DNA of 45,826 nt from Saksenaea vasiformis B4078 (taxonomy: Eukaryota > Mucoromycota > Mucoromycetes > Mucorales > Saksenaeaceae). Shown here piece after piece: positions 11,538 to 22,264 of this stretch. The DNA lies in assembly GCA_000697055.1 (NCBI GenBank), contig JNDT01001483.1, forward strand, positions 1 through 45,826, written 5' to 3'. The notes under the pieces were generated by a model. That model was given only the letters and a program-made list of their open reading frames with translations. It searched no databases and was not told the origin of the DNA. A program made the position numbers and the translations under genes. Numbering within the stretch: position 1 is the first letter of the stretch; each line of letters begins with the position of its first letter.

Positions 11538-12023
11538 ATGTCTAGAGCGCTTGCAAGTAGTGCAACACTGCAGTTACTGGGAAATCACAGTACTTTGAGC
11601 CCAGCTACCTTTGGATCTGCGTCCGGAGCAAGAACCTATTATTATCACCCGATCGCCCATTACGCTCCTGTCTGTGTCATCTGCGGACTTCCCCACCGAC
11701 CCGTTCCGCATACCACAGACTCTAGTCGTACCATAGGTTTATGGAACGATCAAACAACCCCACCCTCGCCAAGTACTATTCCAGTTAATAACATTGTACG
11801 CCCAAGGTCGGCAAATTTTCTTCCGCAAAAAGTCGGGCCATCGACACTGCAGTTCCAGCTGTCTCCGCTAGATTGGATACCATTTTTAAACTTCAGAATG
11901 AAGTTTTTATTAGACGATGTGAGATTAAAAGCAAGACGATTTTATTTTCGTTTAGAGAGAAAGGTGATCAGTAAAACGAGGCGCATTAAAATTTTGATCC
12001 GACGAAATAAAAGACAATTCTAA
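11538..12023 (+). CDS. Hypothetical small protein with Ser/Pro/Thr-rich N-terminus and very basic C-terminus
   Basis: Single-exon frame of 161 codons, family not recognised. The first ~110 residues are rich in S, T, P and H and hold a CxxC (CVIC) followed by GLPHRP. A middle segment LSPLDWIPFLNFRMKF is hydrophobic. The last ~30 residues are strongly basic (KARRFYF...KTRRIKILIRRNKRQF), consistent with nucleic acid, membrane phosphate or nuclear-localisation binding; this is inference. I chose the ATG at 11538, not the in-frame ATG at 11448, because of the TATA box at 11437. It lies 151 bp after the transporter stop on the same strand. It may be lineage-specific or a chance frame. Confidence 0.4.
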   Translation: MSRALASSATLQLLGNHSTLSPATFGSASGARTYYYHPIAHYAPVCVICGLPHRPVPHTTDSSRTIGLWNDQTTPPSPSTIPVNNIVRPRSANFLPQKVGPSTLQFQLSPLDWIPFLNFRMKFLLDDVRLKARRFYFRLERKVISKTRRIKILIRRNKRQF

Positions 12024-14060
12024 GACTTTTAACTTACAGGCTACTTCAAAACAATCGTTTAAGACATGCGTTCTAATAAGTATCGGGATTCATGATTTAC
12101 CCCAAGCATCCCTTAATAACGTGACATTCAACTTGTTTTCCTCTTTTCCTTAGTGATAGATTCAACGGTCTGTGCCAAATTCGGCGAAGTGACAAAGATT
12201 CTGTTTTTGGTATTTTTTTTTTTTTCTTGTCGCCCCACTTTATCTTACAGATGTTCTACGCAACGATCCGCAAGTGATCCGCGGGAAATCCAGGTGTTCA
12301 GAGCGATGAATTTGGCAGTTTTAAGGTTAGCGGATTTGACGCGTTTCCGTTAACATACGTCGGCAATCATTCTCAGTAGTCTGGGCTGTCATCCAAGCAA
12401 AATCAACTGAGCACTGTAATGATACTCTCAGCATGCTTAATCATCGAGTCTTTTCCCGCTGTATCGTTCAGTTCACACATTGTAAGCAATCCATGTTGTC
12501 GATTACATGCCTGACATGTAGATTATTAGGCTTTCACAGCTATTTATTGATAATCGTAGTGCAAAAGTATGAGGACGGAAATAAAATGATTATATCACGT
12601 CTTACCGCGGTTGATCGAGTCGGTATATCATGCATGGATGAAGAGCTTGTTCGAACGCGAACTGGCACGGATCTTGTTGACCTAGTTTACTTCGTTCTAT
12701 CCAACAAGAATAGATGCACGACGGATCCGAGAGCATTACGTCGAAGGCAGTACGCAGTATACTCTGCCATGCACAACTGTCTGACAGATCGGTTATGCCT
12801 GTTTTAAATCTATCCGTTATAGGCATTATTGTGCACAGTTGCAGCTTCTTTTTTTTTTCTTTTCGGGGGGAGGTTTACGTTCAAGGCGAGCTGTGCATTG
12901 GGGCCCTTTTAGATGCTGCGCATCGATTACATACCGCTCTTTCGAACGCTACTAGCCTCGCGTCCCGCAAATCCGAGGAAAACTACAGTTCTAAATATGA
13001 CAGCTATAGCTGGTTGACTAGACGATCGTCAGTATATCAACCATTGTTTGCTTAATCTGTTGTACTAGCATGGCCGGGGACATCATTGCTAGATGAATCA
13101 CAGCCAATAGGTATTTCACCCACATCATTTTATAACTGAAGGTCCCGAGCAACGCACCTCAGTCTCGTATAGTAAAGCTACCAACAGCCATTGCCTGAAG
13201 TTAAAGGAAAAACAGCCTTTGTGGAGCACGGTGAGAACCCAGTGAAGTACGCAGATTAAGTAAAGGGAATCTCAATATATCTAAACGTGTTAGGCAGATA
13301 GTATGGATAATGACAGACATTGCGCTGAGCAATCACAACAAAAGAAATATAATTTGGCATTGACATTGGCGTTGTAAATAAAAACGACAATGATACTGAC
13401 AGGAGTAACATCATGCCTCTCAAGTATCAAACGTCGGACTCGTTCCACATACTATCAAAACACTTTCTTCCAATTTAAGAGCATGAATGGTATTATTTTT
13501 GGGGTATCTATTCATGGGATCATCGTACATGATAAGAGGGTCTGGTTGTTTCAGTCCGCTGCACCTAAAACTTCCCTTTTAATCTCAGACCGGCCAATAA
13601 ATACGTTAAACAGGGACCGTTTACTGCGGGATGTGGCACTGCTGTAAAGAGGTGTGTAAATGTGTGCTTTATTTGAACGTAAAAAAGTCCATATGATTTT
13701 TTTGCAAACAACATAACATGCAATTCCTTGTTCATCGGAACATGTCAAAAATGAACCTTTCTCGTGTTGATTAAAACAACGACCAGGTCTAGAATCGGTA
13801 CTGTTGCACCAAGTTTCTTTCTTAATCCAAACTATATGCCATAGTTAAATCAACTATAATCAGCCAGACGCACAGACTTCTTTAATTGTTGATCCATAAA
13901 ATCAACCGCTTTCTTTAACCGGAGTAGAGTTCCGGTCCCTCGGGAAGTACAGTAACGAAAGACCCAGGTTCCGGGTTGAGTAATTTTTTTGAGTCAAGCC
14001 CTGGCGTTAAACTGAGTTCAAATCCGCAGCAAAAAAAAAAAGATTTTTTTTCTTTTTGGC
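12024..14060. other. Intergenic, no supported gene
   Basis: Two kilobases with several open frames of 60-124 codons on both strands, none with a recognisable domain. T-rich tracts occur near 12215-12230 and 12848-12860. No RNA gene was found. Confidence 0.5.
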
Positions 14061-14068
14061 TATATAAA
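14061..14068 (+). promoter_or_regulatory. TATA box of the 14108 gene
   Basis: TATATAAA lies 47 bp before the ATG at 14108, just after an oligo-A/oligo-T stretch at 14030-14056 that is typical of nucleosome-poor promoters. It is too close to the ATG at 14072 to serve it. Confidence 0.55.
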
Positions 14069-14107
14069 GACATGAGGGACAAAACCTTCAATGATGCCAT
14101 CACCAAC

Positions 14108-14449
14108 ATGGGATTCTCTTTATTTTCTCGATTCGCGCATAAACTAAGAACATGCACACATACACATTACTCAACAACTACAACAACAAACGCACCTTCA
14201 GCAAAGGCCGTTCGGTTCCATGATATTGATTCAGTTTACCACACCTACAGTTCTACAGAGTATGATCGAACACCGGAAGATATGGAAGAAATTCTACCTA
14301 CTCCAGCTCTTGGCAAACTCCTATCCGCAGATTCAGAATTATCAAGTCTTGCAGACGAACAAGATAAAGTCGTTGTTAAGAACACAACACGGAACGGTCA
14401 ACGGAGTGCACAAGCCCTCGCTGTCCTCTTAACCTTACGAGCTCACTAA
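14108..14449 (+). CDS. Small protein with a candidate RVxF (PP1-docking) motif and TYSSTEYDRTP segment
   Basis: Single-exon gene, 113 aa, function unknown. After a basic N-terminus and a Thr run (STTTTTN) comes KAVRF, which fits the RVxF consensus for protein phosphatase 1 docking. It is followed by HDIDSVYHTYSSTEYDRTP and an acidic stretch. The TYSxxEYDRTP string resembles segments I recall from other small fungal proteins, but I cannot name the family. No signal peptide or membrane helix is visible. The start at 14108 is preferred because ACCAACATGGG is a good context and a TATA box lies 47 bp upstream; longer versions would start at 14072 or 13976. A regulatory PP1 partner is a hypothesis only. 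Confidence 0.55.
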   Translation: MGFSLFSRFAHKLRTCTHTHYSTTTTTNAPSAKAVRFHDIDSVYHTYSSTEYDRTPEDMEEILPTPALGKLLSADSELSSLADEQDKVVVKNTTRNGQRSAQALAVLLTLRAH

Positions 14450-15719
14450 TTCCTATCTTTCATACCTTTCATTTATCTGACATTGTACCATAATTGCATT
14501 ATATCATTGTTCATTGTTTACGTTGTTTCACCCTTAATCAAATGAAGTAATTACCGCTTTGGCCGTTGTGCATGATTTTTACCCACGCTGTACACTCAAT
14601 CACAAGATGGATAACAAAAAATAAGGGACTATAAACAGCATAAAAATAACATGTTAAAAGAAAATTGCACAATAATGGTATGCTATGGGGCCAATATGTA
14701 TCTGCACTATAAGGAGACAATGCTTTTGTGGCGTGATTGTGAGCATTCGTACCATTTACAAGCAAAACCATGTGGTTCACGCAAATATACATCTGTTAAG
14801 CTTATAAATTTTGTCGTGTTTCCAATTGCTGCCCGTGCCAAGAAAATGGGCCCGTGCCAAGAAGGACAATGCTTTTACAGAAATGAGATGAGTTCTGATC
14901 ATACTACGCACACCTCGGAACTGAGCAACTGTTGGCCTATACCAACACCAAGCCGCTTGCATTTAGTGGCCCTGATTATGCACAACGTGATCCGTATCAA
15001 CCAGATGTCTTTGGCTGTGTGTGAAATAGGAGAGCATATGTGCCTTATAGCATACAGTAGGAACCTTGTCATTACGTCTCTTACTAAAGAGTCGCTTAAA
15101 ATCAATTGTGATTTTGTGCGGTCCTTAAAGCGCCTTTAGAACCAGGGAAAACTACATGGAAATCGCCACGTCGGTTTGCTATTAAATTCTTTCTTTTTAC
15201 AACTATCGCGTACCTTGAACTCCTTCTAATTTTATCCTTATTGTTGAACTCTCTCTATCAGACGTACATAACTGCGCCACAAGGTTACATACGATTGGAT
15301 GCACAGATGTCCAGCCACGGTGATACGAATGTAGAAAGGAATAGATCGGTCCGGCGGAATTTAAACATTGAAGATTGTACCTGTGGCATTTACGGGAGCA
15401 ATGACCAGGTCCAAGCTGTCAAGCTGGCCTTAATCTTTCAGTCGCCTTGATCGCTCGATGAAGACTTTCGTGTGAAAAAGCCGGACGGCGGACAAAATTC
15501 TGTATGGCATTCCAATCTCACCGAAGTACTCCCCTGTTGAGAGAATACAAAAGACATACCGCTTATTTCTAAGACAAACAGGATCAAAATAACCTAGGTT
15601 CAACCCGCGATACTATGGCAACCAGGCAAGGTACTGTTTGGTTGCTGCTTGGTTTCTATTATTGCTTGAGTAAACCAGAATCGAATAAGGCTTTTTCTGG
15701 GGAGCACAAGAGATGAGGC
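14450..15719. other. Intergenic, one long but unsupported open frame
   Basis: A 162-codon plus-strand frame at 14651-15139 is the longest here. It has a Cys-rich, family-less product, no TATA box and no spliceable continuation that I could find. I do not call it a gene. Otherwise nothing is visible. Confidence 0.4.
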
Positions 15720-16121
15720 ATGCCAGTCAGAGTAAATAGCAACGAGCCGTACGCCGCGACGGTGACCTCAGTGATCTCTTATGCTGAGCAAACAAAATCG
15801 GCAACATCCAAAGTGGGCCATAGAATCAAGCAGACCGGAAAAACTATCCTCTCAAAGGATGACCCCTTGCGGAAAATAGCCGCAGATATGGCAGCAACGA
15901 AGATAAGTAAACAGCGATCCACAAAGCGAGGAGTGTAAGATGCGAGGTCCACCTGGCAGCCTCCCGCGTCAAGAATAAGCTCAAACAGAAGCAGCCTCGT
16001 AGGCATCGGATTGATTTTTCTGCAGGTAAGGAATCTTTAAAGCTTTCAACTTCATGCACCTCACTATAGCATAGAATCTGCTAGCTATCCGATGAATCAT
16101 TACAAGAACAGCCTATCATAG
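15720..16121 (+). CDS. Tentative small basic protein, three exons
   Basis: A phase-consistent model with exons 15720-15906, 15960-16025 and 16075-16121 gives 99 aa. The introns are 53 and 49 nt, the usual size in this window, with GTAAAC and GTAAGG donors. The product is basic and Lys/Gln/Arg-rich in exon 2 (KNKLKQKQPRRHRI), has no known domain and no signal peptide. The 3' end is uncertain. Another open frame (about 16128-16382, 81 codons, Gly/Arg/Ser-rich) follows immediately and may be a further exon that I could not join in phase. Upstream exons are also possible. The evidence is intron geometry only. Confidence 0.35.
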
Positions 16122-16861
16122 GGTCTACAAGCAAACATCGAACCATGACGACATGGCAGAATTGTTGATATCCAGCATCCTTTGTCTGAGGCTTACCAGA
16201 GAGGAAGAGGCGCTATCTCCTCATATATTAGAATTTGGTCACGCATAGAGGGCTATACAAGAAGGGGAGGAAAGCTGATGAGAGGCTGGCATAAACGACA
16301 CTTTTCTCCCGTGTCATTCTCCGGAAAAGGTACAAGAAGTCATCAGTATCAAATGGATGTAACACGAACGAAAGGAACATAGAAGCAGCAAATCGTATTG
16401 CTCTTGCTACCATCAGTTGGATACTAACCAGAGTCAGCCCTTTCTCCGTTCAATTCCAAGGACGGTCAATCCAACACTGTTCTTTTTACTTACACGCTGC
16501 GCCACCGGTGCACGGTGCAATAGCGCTCCGGTCGTACAACGGGAATACCTTCACGGTATCTCGCCTCACATAAAATTCTTTTAAAAACGCACTTCTGGGT
16601 CGAATAATCTATACAGATCCCTTGTCATGATTTGAATGCGCTTTAAACTCATCTATTTCTTTTCCTTTTTCATTTCGTATAAACAAACATGTTCACCTTT
16701 CCACTGAATAGTTCGGTTACACATTTATGCTGACCCTCAGATTTCTTTAAAAAAGGAAGAATCATAAGACACAAATAAACGCTTCCCACAAGATCATGTT
16801 CCACTTTGAAAGAAAAAAAGTGAAGAGAAACCAAAATATCGTATGCTACTATGTTCACATG
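16122..16861. other. Gap with a short open frame
   Basis: It contains the 81-codon plus-strand frame ending at a TAG at 16380-16382, a possible last exon of the 15720 gene. Beyond it is AT-rich sequence that probably holds the 3' end of the minus-strand gene ending at 16862. Nothing else is visible. Confidence 0.4.
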
Positions 16862-19019
16862 TCATGCTCTTCTTGCCATTCCAATTCTGCTGACGCTCCG
16901 CACATTAGTAGTAGGTGCACGGATGCTCGATGTTCTCTGAGTGCCACCTTCTTCTGTCGTAGATTGAGGCTGACGTAACCGGCTGGGAGGCCGGATTTGT
17001 CCAGCTCCTTGTCCAGATTTAACTGTACTAGGTGGTGGAATTCCTGTCCTCGCCGAAGTTTCCTGACGCGATGAGAAAATGCTATTTCGTGGTCCAGGAG
17101 TCGAACTTCGCATTCCTAAACGCGACGGTGTGCCACGTGAACCGGCGTTTAAGGGCGACGCCGGTCTAGATATACCGGTATAACGTCGTGTATTATTATC
17201 TGTACCATCGCTGGCAACAGAAGCGCGTTGTTTTTCGTCTGCTACGGAATCTCGTGCTGCTGGTATATGACTAGCGCGTTGGCCCACACGACTGGCTGAG
17301 CGTGAACCGGTCGAAATACCGCTTGATCGTGAAGAGGCCGAAGAAGTTGTTCGTTGTGGAGCAGGTTTGCTTTTAGATGCTGACGGTGGTGCTGGGATAT
17401 GAGATGCGCGTTTTGCTAGCTTTGAACGATCTGCGGAGACCGGCGTAAGATGACTACCTATCCTCGACGATGACCTTGGCAGCAAATGACTTTCATTGGT
17501 ATGGGTGGATTTTGCATCTGCTGTGTTTTTCGTCGAAGATCGTCCTGTAAATGACCGGCTTGGTGTTGGCATCCCCGTAGATGCCGCCGAGCCCGTCCGA
17601 GGTCGCGGAATGGCTGACGCGTTAGACGACGCCTGGCTGCTTGCAGAATAATTGCTAAGTCTGCTAAGCGACCTTGATGAGGTGGAGGTAGACTCAGATG
17701 GGTAAATCATAGGCGTCATTCCATAGCGCGCATACTGATTGACTCCAGCTGTTATTGTCGATTGAGATGTCATGCTGTTTTCGCTGCTTATACTGCCTGA
17801 CCGGTGTCGTCTTATGCTGCTTTCTGGTGTGGTAGATTGTCGTGACGACGCCAAAGACGACGGGATTGGTACTCGTGTTTGCGTCGTATGAGATGAAGCA
17901 TACGATGCGTTGGATAAAGTTTCCAAGCGATCATCTTTCGAAGAAGTCAATCGCAGTTCGCTCGATTCTTTCTTAAATTTACCTGCATGGTTGTCTTCTG
18001 GAGACCAGTCCAACTCCTTTTCGTTTCCACCAAAGTTTTCTGTCTTTTGTTGACTTATTAATATATACTTTCATATGGGCAACGGGGTCTACCTTTTTTG
18101 CTGAATTCAAAAAATCATCAGAATCCGCATCGCCTGTTCCATAATTCTCAAGCGATGCCACGGAATCTTCGTCGCTGGCTTTGTCTCGATATTTTGTTGC
18201 ACTGCCATTTGCTTTGGCTGTGGTCGTGTTGGGTGGTCCTGCTATGCCTGTCGTCGGCTGAGCTGTGCCTTGACTCTGCTTGGTTGAAGTTGAAGGACGA
18301 AAATTTGCCAATGCCTAAATAAGTCTAAGCACCTGCGCCGCTTATCGCTGGTCGCTTACATCCATCTTCCAAAAATCTTCTGTTGAATCATCAAGGTCTA
18401 AATCAGCCAGGTCAGGCAAATCTGTTTCATCGTCTACGTCCACAGTAAAATTGTTGTTGATCAGCTCGTCTAGATTTACGCTATCTTCTGAACTAATGGA
18501 AGATATAGATTCAGGACGTCCTTTACGTATTCGCCGATGATCTACAGGTATGCTGTAAAAAGGAAGCTCCGTTAGTGTCATACCATATTCACGTTTCCCG
18601 TTCCCTTTTGCCGCTCACCCGCCCTGAAACGGCAAGCAGTGCATGAACAAAGCCCCCCCCTTTTTTTTCTTTTCTTTTCTTTTTTTTTTTTCGAAATGAC
18701 GGCGCATGTTACAAGTATTCTACTCACAACTCTCTCACAGTTTCTTCTGCTTAAATCTGCGTTGAATTGCTAATGTATCCCGAATTACTCACCTATTATT
18801 ATCGGCATCGACGATGATATGTTGTGACACGTCGTCATTCCTTCCACTGTTCGTGGTATTTGGTGCTGTCTGATCTTCTCGGTAGCCTGGTACGCTCATT
18901 AGCCATCCGTGTACGTTCGCTGACCCTGGTGCAGGATCCGGTGTTTTCGGAGATAGTTTCGCGGCTTTGGGTTGTTTCTCTCTGAAGCCAAAAAAGCACA
19001 AGTTAGAAGATTGAGTCAT
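16862..19019 (-). CDS. Ser/Pro/Arg-rich protein with multiple SxIP motifs (candidate EB1-binding microtubule plus-end protein)
   Basis: Four exons: 19019-18793, 18552-18360, 18314-18093 and 18043-16862, giving 607 aa with closed phases. The first third is acidic (LPDLADLDLDDSTEDFW) with short Ser clusters. The last two thirds are disordered, rich in S, R, T and P, with no globular domain. Four (S/T)xIP motifs stand in basic/Ser/Pro surroundings: SAIP at 357-360, SHIP at 428-431 and 472-475, and TGIP at 547-550. In animals and fungi SxIP in such context binds the EB1/Mal3 homology domain and recruits proteins to growing microtubule ends. That this protein does so is inference. The 5' end is uncertain: TTCTAACTT...TTTTTTGGCTTCAG at 19008-18982 looks like an intron end, so the true start may lie upstream, for example at ATGATGAC near 19150. 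Intron 1 is 240 nt, the others 45 and 49. Confidence 0.75.
18640..18692. repeat. Low-complexity C8 / T-rich tract inside intron 1
   Basis: Eight C residues followed by about 33 nt of T with a few C. In the sense of the minus-strand gene this is an A/G-rich run in the middle of its first intron. It probably accounts for part of the unusual length of that intron. Confidence 0.8.
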
Positions 19020-22000
19020 CGGGATCTCAATGGCGTTAGTGGTATCGGAAGCGGGAAAACAAGGAGCAAGAGAGGGGCTGCCGTTTCTGAATCAAAAAGC
19101 AATGCACCACAAGACAAACGGAATTCGTTAGCGCTACGTCATCATTGCCCATTTTGGTGATTTGGTTTCCAGTTACCTTACCGTTGGGTAATACCCCGGA
19201 ATAGCAGGCCTTTTGTAAAGCGTTCGCAATATAAACAGCTTATCTAGGGCTACAGGAAGTATTAGCTGCTTCTGGTGCTGCCAAGCCTATCCAAAGACAA
19301 AACAAAAATATTGTGCCAAATGTAGTAAAGTTCATTTTTAACGTATGAAGGGTCGTAACACTTCAAGTAAATAGTACTCGGCTTAGTAACAGATGCCAGT
19401 ATCATCGTGTTGGTTATCCCCACAAACATAATATCTGATGCAGAAAAGCCAGAAACGGCAACCGCGTACTAATTTCAACACGAGCAACTTTGTAGCCTTG
19501 CTAAAGCAGAGATTATTTAGTGAAATTAACAGAAATAATCGGTTTGACTGTAGGGCGACCGCCAATGCTTTTGTCTGTAGTAACCTTATGGAAATTTACG
19601 TTTTTGTTTATTTATTTTTGACACAGCGAGCTATGTTACTAGACTGAAAAGCATAGGACATCTTCTCTTGACTTACTTCAGTGATCTATCGTCATGCAGG
19701 AGTACCATCCTTTTTTTTTCTGGTACAGTCAAATTCATTATGTCTGATTTTATGTAGTTCCTGTATTATTCAACATCCACCATAACGCCATTAGGCGCTG
19801 CATTGTTTACTTGAAACATATCAAACCGCAGCTTCAACTGAGATTAAACGCATAATTAGCTATAAATTCTATTTGCATCACCAAACGGCTATAGCTTCGG
19901 TAAGCCTTCATGTACATCTAAGCATGTTTATAAACTGTTAGGCTAAATTGCCAGGAGGCGTATGCTTACATTGTACACAAAGGGAAACATTTGCACTCAT
20001 GCACTCTGGACTACGAAACAACAGCATGTGGTGTGGAGACACCCTGTGTGATGAAATTGAGACCTATCGGTAGCAGTTCCTCAGAGAATGGCATACATCA
20101 ACAACAGCATCATGTCCCTTCCATATTATGACTTAAGGGTTGCACCCCGAAAATCGTAGCAAGAGTGTACATGATTCAGATATATCCCATTTATACCCCT
20201 ATGTACATGTCTTAGAAAAGATAAGTAATCGAGAATCGAGAATCGAGAATAACAAGATTGTGTACAATTATTAAGGAGCCTATGTAAGATTCACAGGTTG
20301 AGCAATGATCAGCACTTGAATTGATCGAAACAGGTCGAGTATCTCTGGTATGAGCTCGAACAACAGATAACAATGTGAAGTAGCATGTCAAGGGGAAATA
20401 ACATACCGATTGTTAATATACTCAATGTAAGCAAGATTTACCAGGTATGCAGATATTTATGAGTGCGACACACATGTAAAGGTCTTCAGTCCTCCACTCT
20501 TAATATGGAACTCCCCACTTTTTACGGACTATCCTTGGAATATCTTTGTAGCGCTAAGCGACCGCTGTGTAGCTTTACATCAGACCGCCCTCCAGTGCAA
20601 CGTGATACTGAGGGTAAGTAGTACCATATTTCTCCATAATTCGAAATTCTGCATTGACATATCTTTTGCTTCGTTTCGAATGGACTTGCAGTATTCTTTC
20701 TTTTTAGTCTTGGGCATTGATCGTTGCTATAATCAGTATTTCATATATATAACATTGCCATATGCATTCTTCAGTCTTGAAGATTTCATAGGATGCATGT
20801 CAAGAAGAATGTTTGTCATATTGTGAAAAAGGCTTGCGGATACAAGAGCAAGTTCTTACAGGTAACATGATAGTGATTGATAACCTATTTTGCATGTGAT
20901 CACACCTAGTGGTGACTGTAACCTGTCAGTCGCTATTCTTGCTCTTAGTAATGCGTACATTTCTGCCAGGTGTCAAAAATTTTCGATTACCCCTGATTGA
21001 TCACTCGTTATTTCCAGAGCTTAAAGCGTTTAAAGTGTCTGCCCTATCAACATAAACTTAACATCACTGTTTCTATCCACCCGTAAATAATCTTGCCTCT
21101 TTCGCAACAGAAAACATTAAGGTCATTGACGTACTACGATTCCTTACTAAATAATAAGCGCACGTAATAATAATTGGAGGAACTGACACAGTTGTCGGTA
21201 CGTTCCCTTACAGTTGCCATATCATCTTCCGCCTTAGCATAACTGCACGAGGACTCTTGTTTGTTTGCTTGCTAATTGTCCACATATTGCCACACCTTTC
21301 GTATGTCTAGCTATTAGAATTTCCTAACAGAAGAGTACTGGATGCAGTAGGGCGCTATATAGTCCCAATGCGCTAAAAAATGCTGCATAGTATGTGGACG
21401 GCGGCACGGGTTTCCATAGTGACATGTACCAAGCATAGGCGTTAGAAAGAGAGCGACGTTTCGTTGCTTATTGCATGGATTTTTACGCTGATCAATACAA
21501 ATTTCGCGTCTGTAGATAAAAGTTTGAGCTGGTAAAGAACGGAATATGCGGCCACTAGGTATGAATTGGCGACAGGATCATACCAGATTTACATCAACCT
21601 GGTCCCTCGATGGACATAAAATTCATATACAGTCGCATATAGGTGCGTTCATGATTAGTAAACGGAATAAAATTTAGATGTCGTTTCGCTGTAAAGGATT
21701 TGAAGTGAAACGACGATTGGCCATCTAATGCAAAAGACGAATCATCCATACATACCGGGGATGTTAAAAAACAGAGCTGAAGAAAAAAACCGATCTATGC
21801 ATCCCTTTAGACGCTCGTAACTCCTCTTTACCTAAAGCAGATGTTTCAATCGGGTACTGGAACCGATAGTGCACTAGCATAGTGCACTCTGAATTGATGC
21901 ATAAAGGTCTGCCCCCACGCAAGTTTCAAGACTTCAGCACATTAAAATAACTGCTTCCGACGTAAAATCTATTTGGGACAAACGCCAAACTATTTCAAAA

Positions 22001-22264
22001 TAGCGCAGAATTGTAGGATGACTCCGATAATTCGAGAAGGGTCTTCACGAGAAATGAACGGTTGCTCTTTTATCATGAAATATCTAACTATTTAATTCGG
22101 TTTAAAACATTAAGGTTTTTTCGAAATTGATTTGTAATGTGTCAAGAGAAATCAGAGGGATGCCTGCGTGGGGGTGGGGCAAGAGTGCATTATACATGTT
22201 TTTTTTTCTGTTTTTACTCGGTAGCGGTGCACCAAATACGTAAAAAGAAAGGTAATGCGTGATG
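19020..22264. other. Intergenic, about 3.2 kb
   Basis: No gene supported. On the minus strand at 19335-19240 a 31-codon ATG frame looks like a signal peptide (MNFTTFGTIFLFCLWIGLAA) with a possible GTAGCC donor after it. I could not find downstream exons, so it is only noted. A triplicated 8-nt unit (GAGAATCG) lies at about 20230-20250. The rest is AT-rich with short frames. Confidence 0.5.

Noticed and set aside
12433..13055. Two overlapping plus-strand frames of 124 and 113 codons
   Set aside because: Different frames overlapping each other, no domain, and the second crosses a poly-T/poly-G tract; most likely chance.
14005..14045. GAGTTCAAATCC followed by an oligo-A run, possible tRNA or SINE end
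   Set aside because: No T-stem pairing and no A box at the right distance; the oligo-A more likely belongs to the promoter of the 14108 gene.
13976..14107. Longer N-terminus for the 14108 gene (starts at 13976 or 14072)
   Set aside because: It would read through the oligo-A/T and TATA promoter elements; the ATG at 14108 has better context and spacing.
14651..15139. 162-codon plus-strand open frame
   Set aside because: No family, no TATA box, no good start context and no spliceable partner; long enough to note but not enough to call.
19240..19335. 31-codon minus-strand frame resembling a signal peptide
   Set aside because: Convincing hydrophobic core, but no downstream exon could be joined in phase; noted within the intergenic entry only.
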